Positions 47,134 to 55,676 of a DNA stretch of 64,000 bases are shown piece after piece (position 1 is the first letter of the stretch; the number at the start of each line of letters is the position of its first letter). The stretch spans positions 1 through 64,000 of the forward strand of contig NZ_RXLQ01000007.1 in NCBI RefSeq assembly GCF_003953935.1. The letters are read 5' to 3'. The position numbers were made by a program, and so were the translations under genes. The notes below the pieces were generated by a model. The model was not told the origin of the DNA. It did no database searches and saw only the letters and a list, made by a program, of their open reading frames with translations. This stretch comes from Massilia atriviolacea (lineage in GTDB: Bacteria; Pseudomonadota; Gammaproteobacteria; Burkholderiales; Burkholderiaceae_D).

Positions 47134-47631
47134 CTGCATAACGCGATCACGCTATGTCCCTCTTGGTGGTGGCTGACGCCAAGATTTTGGAACTCGTTCA
47201 AGAAAACGCTCGGCTTCGCGCAAGACTGCCGTCATCGAACGTCGTCGACCTCCCGCTTCAAGGGGTACGGAAGCAGGCTGACTTGGGTTTCCCTGTAGAC
47301 GGTTTTGACTGACAAATCTGCACCAGCGATCGCGTCGCCGGGAGTCTCCAGCGCCCGGGTGCGCATTAGTGACGACCTGGGGTTTGGCTCGCGCGCAGCT
47401 GTAGCGTAAACGCGCTTGTGGTTCCATTCGAAGCCCTTCACGTTATGTCATCGCCTCCCGCCAAGCTCTGTGACATTCTGAGATTTTTTCGGACCAGCAA
47501 GGTGTTATGCTGGACAGCAAATTAGCAGACTCTTGCTTCCGCAACTACGTAAAAAATGGTTGCAAGATCAATCATGCCCACTCATTTGGCGTGGTTATCC
47601 ACTTTCGCTTCTATTTCCCCAAGAGATCATC
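47134..47631. other. Island spacer with no intact gene
   Basis: About 500 bases lie between the small ORF and the nuclease gene. The middle holds an IS3-like relic (see next entry). Near 47494-47513 an inverted repeat CCAGCA-N8-TGCTGG overlaps a weak -10 (TATGCT, 47506-47511) and could be the promoter/operator of the defence genes. Confidence 0.45.
47232..47441 (-). pseudogene. Relic of an IS3-family transposase (orfB fragment)
   Basis: The minus-strand frame starting at 47441 opens with MKGFEWNHKRVY. KGFxWNHKRVYR is a strongly conserved stretch of IS3-type OrfB transposases (DDE integrase fold). After those 12 residues the similarity stops, and no catalytic residues, inverted ends or upstream frame are visible. 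It is a short relic. Confidence 0.4.
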
Positions 47632-49860
47632 GTGAAGCTGACAAAACTCCAGATTAAGAACTTCCGTTCGCTTAACAACCTAGAAGTTGATCTTGAAGAA
47701 TATATATCGATAATTGTTGGCAAGAATAATTCAGGAAAGACATCGCTTCTCCTATCTCTTGAACGTTTCCTATCGGGGCCACAATCGCGCTTTGAATTTG
47801 ACGACTTCAACATCGGGTTTCAGAAGCATCTAATTGAGCTCATGAAAGATAGGATACCACCGCCCGAGCCCTATCTCTTCTGCGGAATATCGTTGAGATT
47901 TTTTATAGAGTATAGCGACGACGATGATCTCGCAAACGTCGGGAATAAAGTTATCATGGACTTGGATCCGGCAAATCGATGGATTGTCTTGGATTTTCTT
48001 TACCATCTACCATCTGAAAACCTCGACATCCTGAAAAGAGACTTCGCGGCGCAACGTGACCAAAAGAAGGATCGAGCGAAAGATGCACTGACCTTTCTGC
48101 AGGAGAATTACGGACGCTACTTTAAGCTGACGCGTCGAAGCGTTCTATTCGATCATGTAGCCCAGAATGTGAAGGAAGACACATATGTCGACCTCGCCAA
48201 AGAGGACGTACGTATTGAGGACATCATTTCGTTCAAACGCATCAACGCACGACGCTCAGTGTCGAACAAGAATTCTGACCATGGTCTTTCCTCCATGTCG
48301 GCCAAAATCTACTCGGCCATGTCGGACGATGCTGGTGCCGAGGAAGTGTTTGAGACTTTCAAAGAAGCACTGGGGGATACAGACGGTAAGCTCGACAAGA
48401 TTTACAGTGACCTCTTCAAAGATGTAATTGCCGACGTCCAGCGATTCGGTGGAATCCAGCAAGGGGAAACTCAGATCAAGATAAAGTCGACGTTGAGACA
48501 TCGCGAATTGCTTGAGGAAAACACGACCGTCAAGTATGGACAAAGCACAGAGCCGCATTTCCTACCTGAGAGCCACAATGGATTGGGATACCTGAACCTG
48601 ATTAGTATCATCTTTGAAATAAAAATCATCCTGAATGAATTCAAACGCGGAAAATTACCGAAGCCCGCTGACATCAATTTGCTATTCATTGAGGAGCCTG
48701 AGGCACATACCCACCCACAGATGCAAGCAGTCTTTATCAAGAACATAAAAAATTTGATAGGCAAATTCGTTACAAATGCCAACGGGATCACCAGGCCGTT
48801 GCAGACCTTGGTATCCACTCATTCCGCCCACATTGTTGCAGAGTCGGATTTCGATGACATTAAGTACTTTCTGAAAACTGAAAAAGGGACGTGCGCAAAA
48901 AGCCTTCGAGACTTGGATGCGCTCTATAAAACGTCTGGCAGGGGAAATCACTATACATTCCTCAAACAATATCTCACGCTTCACCGTTCCCAACTATTCT
49001 TCGCGGACAAAGCGATCTTGTTCGAGGGGGACACCGAACGGATTCTGTTACCAGCAATGATGCGAAAAAAAGATCAGTTAGATGAGATGGTCGCATGGAA
49101 GTCCGGCTCGATGGCAGCCCTTTCTTTGCTTTCGCAAAACATATCGCTAGTAGAAGTTGGCGCACACGCACAAATCTTTGAGATTTTTTTAGATTTCATC
49201 GGAGTCAAAACTCTTATCATCACTGACATAGATGCGGCGATTCACGTTCCCCGACTTGATGATAAAGGTAATCCCAAAGTTACCAAAGATAGAGAGCCCA
49301 TTACAGACCTATGTACCCATCCAGTTAGCGGCGCTACACACACGACTAATCACGCACTTAAGTTCTTCTTCGGAGTTGGCGCGGAGCTACCCTACTTCGT
49401 GGGCCTTGCCACAAATCAAAAAACCGTGAGGAGACGAGACGCCAAATCGTGGGAGCCGCACGCAAATGGACTTGTTATGTGTGTTTATCAAGTTTCTGAA
49501 GCGGACGAGGATAAAAAGGACTACCACGCTCGTAGCTTTGAGGATGCGTTCTTCCATGTGAATCGTGTGTTTATGAAAACAGCGTGTGGCGATGCTGGGA
49601 ACTTTAACTCAAGCACGTTTCCTAGCTTAAAAATGAAGCATCTCGAGAAATATTTAAACGGTGGGAGCTCATTCGAGATGGCATCGAACGGCATCAGCAA
49701 AAAACCATCGTTTGCGATAGAAGTCCTGCTTAACAGTGACACGATAAAGTCGATAGCGACAAACCCAGAGGGTAAGGCACAAGAGTTTGAAATTGAATTC
49801 AGTAACTGGCAAATACCTAAGTACATTGAGGAGGGACTCGCATGGGTCAAGACGGCGTAA
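47632..49860 (+). CDS. gajA: OLD-family ATP-dependent nuclease, GajA-like (Gabija)
   Basis: A 742-residue protein with an ABC-type ATPase head (Walker A GKNNSGKTS at 30-38; Walker B FIEEPEAH near 350-357; STHSAH) and a C-terminal TOPRIM nuclease (Glu465 in FEGDTE; Asp532 and Asp534 in DID). GajA senses and nicks phage DNA when NTPs fall. The UvrD-like helicase that follows makes this a Gabija-type pair. It is longer than the founding GajA (578 residues, from memory). GTG 47632 (VKLTKLQIKNFRSL) is chosen because OLD proteins begin there; the frame is open to 47533. G+C is far below the flanks. Confidence 0.82.
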   Translation: MKLTKLQIKNFRSLNNLEVDLEEYISIIVGKNNSGKTSLLLSLERFLSGPQSRFEFDDFNIGFQKHLIELMKDRIPPPEPYLFCGISLRFFIEYSDDDDLANVGNKVIMDLDPANRWIVLDFLYHLPSENLDILKRDFAAQRDQKKDRAKDALTFLQENYGRYFKLTRRSVLFDHVAQNVKEDTYVDLAKEDVRIEDIISFKRINARRSVSNKNSDHGLSSMSAKIYSAMSDDAGAEEVFETFKEALGDTDGKLDKIYSDLFKDVIADVQRFGGIQQGETQIKIKSTLRHRELLEENTTVKYGQSTEPHFLPESHNGLGYLNLISIIFEIKIILNEFKRGKLPKPADINLLFIEEPEAHTHPQMQAVFIKNIKNLIGKFVTNANGITRPLQTLVSTHSAHIVAESDFDDIKYFLKTEKGTCAKSLRDLDALYKTSGRGNHYTFLKQYLTLHRSQLFFADKAILFEGDTERILLPAMMRKKDQLDEMVAWKSGSMAALSLLSQNISLVEVGAHAQIFEIFLDFIGVKTLIITDIDAAIHVPRLDDKGNPKVTKDREPITDLCTHPVSGATHTTNHALKFFFGVGAELPYFVGLATNQKTVRRRDAKSWEPHANGLVMCVYQVSEADEDKKDYHARSFEDAFFHVNRVFMKTACGDAGNFNSSTFPSLKMKHLEKYLNGGSSFEMASNGISKKPSFAIEVLLNSDTIKSIATNPEGKAQEFEIEFSNWQIPKYIEEGLAWVKTA

Positions 49861-51740
49861 AACTGGAACCCGAAGTCGTCGAGGTCCTTAGACACGTCCG
49901 CGACGGGAGAAATTTTTTACTAAGCGGGGGTGCAGGAAGCGGTAAGACCTACTCCCTTGCACAGGTCATCGGTGAACTCTTACGAACGGATCCGGTCGCC
50001 GCCATCGCATGTATCACGTATACGAACGCAGCGGTTAGAGAAATTGAGTCCCGAGTTTCGGATAAGCGACTTTTTGTCAGCACGATTCACGATTTCTTAT
50101 GGGCGGCCATCAGTCCCTACCAGGCTGAGCTTCGCAACGTTCTAATCGAGCTGATGAAAGGAGAAGCTCCGAAAATCAATCCAGGCAGCACCGCCGTTTC
50201 GAACGGAATGCTTGAAGGTAAAGCGATCCAGTACAAGGAATATCGGATCCTGGACAAAGGATTTATCTCGCACGATGAAGTGCTTGTTCTAGCTTTTGCT
50301 TTCTTTGAACAATTCCCTAAGATCCGGAACATCTTACGTGATAAGTATAGATACATTCTCGTTGATGAATATCAGGATACGGACCCAGCTGTCATCAAAA
50401 TCCTGCTTGACGCCCTCCCTCAAAGTCGACGCAAAGGAGTGTGCGGTTTCTTTGGTGACGCCATGCAATCGATCTACGACGAGGGCGTGGGAAACATCAA
50501 GAGCTACATCGACTGCGGCGTTGTAAGTGAAGTTCGAAAAGAGCAAAATCGACGCAACCCCCGACTAGTCTACGAACTCGCCAATCAATTAAGAGTTGAC
50601 GGACTGGAGCAGCGCGCTTCTGACGATATCACCGCACCCAACATGAACAATGGCGTTGTTAAGCAGGGAACGATACGCCTTTACTACTCGATGGGCGAGG
50701 ACGACAAAGTTAGCGCCGTTCGCAACGATCTGAATTGGGACTTTAGCGACATTCTCGAGACAAAGGAACTTAATCTCACCCACAATTTGATCGCCCCTCA
50801 AGCTGGATTCGAAGCCCTAATGGATATCTACAATGGGGACGGCGTACTGGCGTTTCGCGATCGCATCGTCAAATATATTAAGGAGTCTGGAGATATCGGC
50901 AGCTATGATGAGCAGACATTTGGGGAAGTGATCGCTGCGTTACAAAAAGATAAGACCGGTAAGGCACTCAAGTCCGTTAGCCCCACACCTTTAATGGACA
51001 CCTTCATCGCCGCGCATCCTCAACTATTGGCCGAAGCGAGCAACATCAATTTTCTCGAGTTCCGTCGAATGTTTGTCAATAAGGATCAACTCGTGGATGA
51101 CAAGAAGCAGAGTGAGGATGAAGTTGCCCGCAAGGGCTCACAGCGATGCAACTTCATTAATCATGTGTTTAAGATTATGACGGTTGTCCATTTATACAAG
51201 CAGCGACAGTTCAATGAATTCTTAAAGCGGACAGAGTTCCGTCTCAAGAGTGCAAGCGATAAGGCGCTTCTCAAGAAGAATATCGACGCCGTTATCGCAA
51301 TGTCGGAGCGCCCAATCATTGAGACTATCGATTTTGCACATGAAAACGGGCTATGCATTAAAGATGATCGGTTCGAGGAATTTCGCATACGAAGAAGTTA
51401 CTTGTTTAACCGACTGATCAAAGTTCCTTGCTCTGTCTTTCAAAAACTTTTCGAATACCTGGAGGGGCGAACTGCATACTCGACTCAGCATAAGATCAAA
51501 GGAAGCGAATTCGAGCGGGTATTGGTTGTCTTAGATGCTGGAGACTGGAGCAAGTACAATTTTAACTATCTGTTCGAGGGTAGCGGTAAAGACTCTGTTC
51601 GTGAGCGGACTCAGAAGCTGTTCTACGTGTGCTGCACGCGGGCCAAGGACTATTTGGCGGTTTACTTCCGAGATCCATCAGAGGCCTCCCTCACACAAGC
51701 AAAAGCATGGTTCGGTGACGACAACGTAATCAAAATCTAG
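49842..51740 (+). CDS. gajB: UvrD/Rep-type helicase, GajB-like (Gabija)
   Basis: A 632-residue superfamily 1 helicase. Walker A GGAGSGKT (29-36), TYTNAA, motif II VDEYQDTD (Asp175-Glu176), a Q-rich motif III (GDAMQSIY), motif V (TQHKIKGSEFE) and motif VI (YVCCTRAK) are all intact. It overlaps the nuclease gene by 19 bases and has GAGGAGGG seven bases ahead of its ATG, so the two are made together. The founding GajB is about 494 residues; the extra length lies in the middle (about 250-450). Confidence 0.84.
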   Translation: MGQDGVKLEPEVVEVLRHVRDGRNFLLSGGAGSGKTYSLAQVIGELLRTDPVAAIACITYTNAAVREIESRVSDKRLFVSTIHDFLWAAISPYQAELRNVLIELMKGEAPKINPGSTAVSNGMLEGKAIQYKEYRILDKGFISHDEVLVLAFAFFEQFPKIRNILRDKYRYILVDEYQDTDPAVIKILLDALPQSRRKGVCGFFGDAMQSIYDEGVGNIKSYIDCGVVSEVRKEQNRRNPRLVYELANQLRVDGLEQRASDDITAPNMNNGVVKQGTIRLYYSMGEDDKVSAVRNDLNWDFSDILETKELNLTHNLIAPQAGFEALMDIYNGDGVLAFRDRIVKYIKESGDIGSYDEQTFGEVIAALQKDKTGKALKSVSPTPLMDTFIAAHPQLLAEASNINFLEFRRMFVNKDQLVDDKKQSEDEVARKGSQRCNFINHVFKIMTVVHLYKQRQFNEFLKRTEFRLKSASDKALLKKNIDAVIAMSERPIIETIDFAHENGLCIKDDRFEEFRIRRSYLFNRLIKVPCSVFQKLFEYLEGRTAYSTQHKIKGSEFERVLVVLDAGDWSKYNFNYLFEGSGKDSVRERTQKLFYVCCTRAKDYLAVYFRDPSEASLTQAKAWFGDDNVIKI

Positions 51741-51836
51741 GCGACAAGACAGCTGCGTTGGAGCAGGTCATAAAAGACTCGCGAAATTACGCTCCACGCG
51801 CCCGGAATGTAGCAATGTGCAAAGCGGAGAAAGCAA

Positions 51837-52094
51837 ATGTCCTTCGATAGAAAGATGTGCTCCGAGTGCGTGCGAAACGGGTACCTGAGACAAGAGATCA
51901 AGGAAGAGTGGGGCAACATTAAAGCGTGCGACTATTGCGATAACACTGGGCCCACCATTGAGATTGGGGAGCTCGCACAAACGTGTGACAACGTCATCGA
52001 TACATTTTTCGAGCTCTCTAGAATGACCAACGCCGTATTGAATTGGGGAGAGATCCGGACGGTGATGAACGAATTGGCCTGCTCAAAAAATTGA
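51837..52094 (+). pseudogene. Truncated N-terminus of a HEPN/RES-type protein
   Basis: An 85-residue product with two zinc-knuckle-like pairs, C8-x2-C11 and C31-x2-C34, and the pattern YLRQEIKEEWG...CDYC...IGELA. This matches the HEPN/RES N-terminal domain that normally starts proteins of 300-400 residues ending in a RES NAD-degrading or nuclease domain. Here the frame ends shortly after the domain. GGAG precedes the ATG, so it could still be translated. It follows the helicase by 96 bases in the same direction and may be a broken third gene. Confidence 0.6.
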
Positions 52095-52304
52095 CAGGAG
52101 TTGATGGTGCCGCGTTAGACAGTTGGGGCCTCAATGCCATTTCTTTACTGCAGCTGAATTCCGGATTTGAACATCTACGCCAACGACCACTACAATGGAC
52201 TAAAACGCGAAAGCCGTCCATGAAAAACCGGTCAACTATGGACAGCTCATGGTTCGCTGCGCCGCCCTGAATACCCGAGAAATTCGCTGTCCACACCATT
52301 GCAA

Positions 52305-52694
52305 TTAACCTGTGTCGGGCGGTCTGCTGATACAGCGCATGCTCAGATAGTTGCACCAAGGCCCCAGGCGCGCTTCGTAGTACGACACGCCGCCATCGAC
52401 CGTCTTCAGGCTGAAGCCGAAAACAATACCGGTGAAATAGCGCATGCTGCCATCCTTGCGCACCAGCTGAACGCACAGCATTTTTCCTTGCAGGCTTTTG
52501 AGCGGGATCGTCGGTACATCCGAGAGCAGCTCGACCATGTACTCGAAGGGGCGGGACAGCCCTTCCGACGCCTCGATCGCGTTGACCAGCAACTGCGCGG
52601 CTGGCCCATCGCCGTGCGGGAACGACAGCCGCAGGAGGCGCTTGTGCTGGCGATCGCCGATCAGGTCGCGCAGGCTGTCCGGCGCTTCGCTCAT
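52305..52694 (-). pseudogene. vgrG: vgrG fragment (type VI secretion spike, N-terminal part only)
   Basis: The 129-codon frame starts MSEAPDSLRDLIGDRQ and carries the start of the VgrG gp27-like domain: LLRLSFPHGDG, LLVNAIEASEGLSRPFEYMV, LKSLQGKMLCVQLV, YYEARLGPWCNYLSMR. VgrG proteins exceed 600 residues; this one loses similarity after residue 120 and ends in nine unrelated residues at 52305. The break coincides with the return of high G+C, so the island or an earlier rearrangement removed the rest. Confidence 0.75.
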
Positions 52695-53099
52695 GCCGGC
52701 GCCCTCCCACACGCGAGGTCACGGAGCGGGCTGCGGCAGGACAGGACGGCGGCGGATGACATGAGGATCCCGAAAAATTGAACGATCGGTGAATGCGGAT
52801 GTCTGACTGTATGCGCCGCATGTCATCGCTCGGATGATCGGGAACAAAGTTTCTATGTGGAATTTAAATTTGCCTGCCATGCGTGTCGGCAGGCATCGAA
52901 CGGGAGGGGATCAGTGCGATAAATACGACAGACAAGGGAAACGCCAAGGGATAGCGCAGGCGGGACTGGGAAGACGGTCAGTCCAGCAGGGCCGAGCAAT
53001 GCCCGGACCGAAGGCATGGATCGAGGGTGTCGGCCGGGCCGGCACCCTCCCCCTGCGCAGCGCTGCCCGCCGCGCCTGGGCGTACGGGCAATCGACGCC
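52695..53099. other. Intergenic region with stem-loop, no gene seen
   Basis: These 405 bases separate the vgrG fragment from the DUF4142 gene. A perfect 8-bp stem TGCCTGCC/GGCAGGCA (52871-52895) lies in an A+T-rich patch. No open frame with good codon use or ribosome-binding site is present. Confidence 0.5.
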
Positions 53100-53840
53100 T
53101 TAGCGCTTGCCGGCGTTCTGCTCGTTGGCCTCGCCCACCACCGGCGGCTTGACGCCAGCGGCCGGGGCCGGCGTTTTGGCGCCCACCTTGGCCGCGCCAT
53201 GCCCTGCGCCATGGGCCGCACCGGCAGGCGAGGTGTGATCGTTCGCTTCGCCGGTGACCGGGGCCTTGCCGCCTTTGGCGCCACCCCGGGTGCCTGCCAG
53301 GTCGGTGGCCGCGTGCAGGTGCTGTTCGACTGTGGGCAGCATCTTGGCGGCCAGCGCCTTGACGTCCGGATCCTTGGCCTTGGCTTCGAATTTTTTCAGC
53401 GCCGCGTGCACGGCCTTGTGGTCGCCCACGCCGGCCTGGGCCATGTAGGCCTTGTCGAAGGCATCGCCATTGAGTTTGCCCAGCTTGGCGGCCATGGCTT
53501 TGTGCTTGCTGTCGAGCTCGGTTGGAAGCGTGACACCCTTGCTTTGCGCCAGTTGCGTCACGTCGCCCAGGGCCTTGGTGTGGTCGTCGATCATTTGCTG
53601 GGCGAAGGCCTTCACTTGCGCATTCTGGCTATTGGTCAGCGCCAGTTTGCCGGCCTCGATCTCGGCCATGTTGGCGCGCGCCATGTCGGCCACGATGGTC
53701 TGGTCGGCCTTGTTCAGCGCGCTCGCTGCGGGCGTATCCATGGTCGCCTTGGCATTCTGTGCGTAGCTGCTGGCCGGCATGGCGAAGGTTGCGGCAAGGG
53801 CGACGCCGAGTGCGCATTGCATGACATTCTTTTTGAGCAT
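53100..53840 (-). CDS. Exported DUF4142-family protein
   Basis: A 246-residue periplasmic protein. A signal peptide ends in ASSYAQN; residues 35-175 are the helical, ferritin-like DUF4142 domain (DQTIVADMARANMAEIEAGKLA, quoted in part; FAQQMIDDHTKALGDV). The C-terminal 70 residues are Gly/Ala/Pro-rich, with the motif PVTGEANDHTSPAG echoed as PPVVGEANEQNAG. AAGGAGATC precedes the ATG at 53840. Function unknown; often linked to stress. Confidence 0.9.
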   Translation of the reverse strand: MLKKNVMQCALGVALAATFAMPASSYAQNAKATMDTPAASALNKADQTIVADMARANMAEIEAGKLALTNSQNAQVKAFAQQMIDDHTKALGDVTQLAQSKGVTLPTELDSKHKAMAAKLGKLNGDAFDKAYMAQAGVGDHKAVHAALKKFEAKAKDPDVKALAAKMLPTVEQHLHAATDLAGTRGGAKGGKAPVTGEANDHTSPAGAAHGAGHGAAKVGAKTPAPAAGVKPPVVGEANEQNAGKR

Positions 53841-54090
53841 GGGGATCTCCTTGAGTGAAAAATGGTGCCATTGAAACAAGGGCACGGCGCAGCCAGTCTA
53901 GCCGCGCACGTCATTTCCCAGCGCCCGGTAGCCGTCACGCAAGCTTACTTTCTGGCTGGCGACGAATTGCTGCGGGCGCCATGTTCGCAAGGAGACAAAG
54001 GGAGGCATTGCTCCGCAATGGCGGCGCGCCGACCCGGGCGTGCGCCAGCGCGCAGCCCGCCGGGCGGCAGGCCGCTCCTTGCTGGCGAGG

Positions 54091-54900
54091 TCAGATGCCG
54101 ACCACGCTCTGGATGCAGGAATACAGCGTTTCCCATTCGAAGGGTTTGAAAATGTAGGCGTCGGCGCCGGCCTTCAAGCCTTTCATCACCTGGTCGTCGG
54201 AGACTTCCGACGTCACCATCACCACCGGCGCCTTGGCCCAGCCCGGGTTGCGGCGGATGGCGCTCAGGAGGTCGAAGCCATCGGTGCCGGGCAATCCCGG
54301 CAAGACGATGTCGAGCAGCACCAGATCGGGCGCCATCGCGGTGTGCACCACTTCCAGCGCATCGTTCATATCGCCTGCCGTATGCACGGTGAAGCCCTTC
54401 TCGCTCAGCAGCACCACCAGCAGTTCCGACAGTTCCTCGTCGTCCTCGACCACCAGGGCGGTGAGCGCATGTTTGCTCGCTCCCAATTGCGCCTTGTTTC
54501 CGTACGAATAGAAGCCGGTATTTTTCAGTTCCTTCGCGCCACGCCGCGCCTGGGCCCAGGCTTCCACGCTTTCCTGCGGGCTCAGCTCGGTCACTTCGAG
54601 GGTGGGCAGGGTTTCGGAAAAATCGAGGCCGTCATCGTGCGCGGCCACCCGCTGCTGGGCGGCCGGCAGGCTTTGCTGGGCGCCGCCGAACACGCGCACC
54701 AGGCCCAGTTTGGTGAGCGCGTCGAGTTCGCTGACGATCTTGTCGAGGTGCATCCCGCCGAGGGCGAGAAAATCGCGCACGCTCGAGCGCCCGTTAATCA
54801 TCGATAGCACCCGGGCCGCATCGCGGGACAGGTTCTTGCACCCGTTTTTCAGCTCCGTCATGCCCTTGGAAGTCTTGCTGTAGATCGTCGATGTGTCCAT
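54091..54900 (-). CDS. Response regulator with N-terminal winged-helix-like domain
   Basis: A 269-residue protein. Residues 1-75 look like a small winged-helix module (LSMINGRSSVRDFLALGG, LTKLGLVRVF); a linker leads to a receiver domain (145-269) with E152-D153-D154, phosphoacceptor Asp197 in LLLDIVLPG and Lys in YIFKPFE. The receiver at the C-terminus is the reverse of the usual order. AAGGAAA precedes the ATG. It is 28 bases downstream of the Hpt gene and belongs to the same phosphorelay. Confidence 0.9.
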   Translation of the reverse strand: MDTSTIYSKTSKGMTELKNGCKNLSRDAARVLSMINGRSSVRDFLALGGMHLDKIVSELDALTKLGLVRVFGGAQQSLPAAQQRVAAHDDGLDFSETLPTLEVTELSPQESVEAWAQARRGAKELKNTGFYSYGNKAQLGASKHALTALVVEDDEELSELLVVLLSEKGFTVHTAGDMNDALEVVHTAMAPDLVLLDIVLPGLPGTDGFDLLSAIRRNPGWAKAPVVMVTSEVSDDQVMKGLKAGADAYIFKPFEWETLYSCIQSVVGI

Positions 54901-54927
54901 GGTTTCCTTTTCCTGCCCGATAAGTCC

Positions 54928-55269
54928 TTACGCCGCCGGTGCGGGCGGCGTCATGTGTGCAAGCGCTGCCAGGTCGGCGCCGATGTCATTCAGATTCTCG
55001 ATGCTGCAATCGTTTTGGGCAAGCAGCGTTTTGATTTTTTCTTCGATGCGGCGCGCCGCCAGTCCCATCTCCGGCGCGCCGAAGGTGCCGGCCGCGCCGC
55101 CCAGCGAATGCAGCAGGCGGTACAGTTCCTGCCAATGCGCGCTGTCGCTCATATCGCCGCGGCACAGCGCATACGCCGCATCCATCTGTTCGAAGCGGGC
55201 CGGCAAGCGTGTGCGGAATCCCTGCGCCAGCAAGGCCAGCCTGGCTTGCAGGTCGCCCGGCGCGCTCAT
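54928..55269 (-). CDS. Hpt-domain protein
   Basis: A 113-residue histidine phosphotransfer protein. His54 in RLLHSLGGAAGTFG is the phosphoacceptor. The gene overlaps the stop of the upstream receiver gene by four bases (ATGA), so both are co-translated. It likely shuttles phosphate between the receivers encoded either side of it. Confidence 0.9.
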   Translation of the reverse strand: MSAPGDLQARLALLAQGFRTRLPARFEQMDAAYALCRGDMSDSAHWQELYRLLHSLGGAAGTFGAPEMGLAARRIEEKIKTLLAQNDCSIENLNDIGADLAALAHMTPPAPAA

Positions 55270-55652
55270 GTCATGGCCTCGTCCCACAATGCCTTCACCT
55301 GCACGGGCAGCTGCATCGGGTCGAAGGGCTTGGCGATCACCCCGATGGCGCCCAGCGAGCGGTAATGCGCCACTTCGCCGGCCTGCACCTTGGCGGTCAT
55401 GAAAATGACCGGCGTGCTTCCGGTATTGGGCAGCTTGCGCAATTCGGCCAAGGTGGTCGGCCCGTCCATCCCCGGCATCATGACGTCGAGCAGCAGCAGG
55501 TCCGGCCTGCATTCGGCCGCCGCCTGCAGCGCTTCGCGCCCGGAACTGCAGGTGCGCAGGGTGAATCCGCCGACCATTTCGAGCGCCATCTGGGCGACGG
55601 TCTGGATATCGGGGTCGTCTTCGACGTACAGCAGCAGCGAGAGCTCGGGCAT
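55266..55652 (-). CDS. Single-domain response regulator
   Basis: A 128-residue CheY-like receiver with E11-D12-D13, phosphoacceptor Asp56 in LLLLDVMMPG and Lys in MTAKVQ. There is no output domain, so it works as a phosphate relay or by protein contact. It lies 24 bases after the histidine kinase and overlaps the Hpt gene. Confidence 0.93.
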   Translation of the reverse strand: MPELSLLLYVEDDPDIQTVAQMALEMVGGFTLRTCSSGREALQAAAECRPDLLLLDVMMPGMDGPTTLAELRKLPNTGSTPVIFMTAKVQAGEVAHYRSLGAIGVIAKPFDPMQLPVQVKALWDEAMT

Positions 55653-55676
55653 GACAAGGGTCCTGGTAAAAGGCGA

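Noticed and set aside
47134-52300. CRISPR array or toxin-antitoxin pair in the island
   Set aside because: No spaced direct repeats are present, and no pair of small overlapping genes with toxin or antitoxin features was found.
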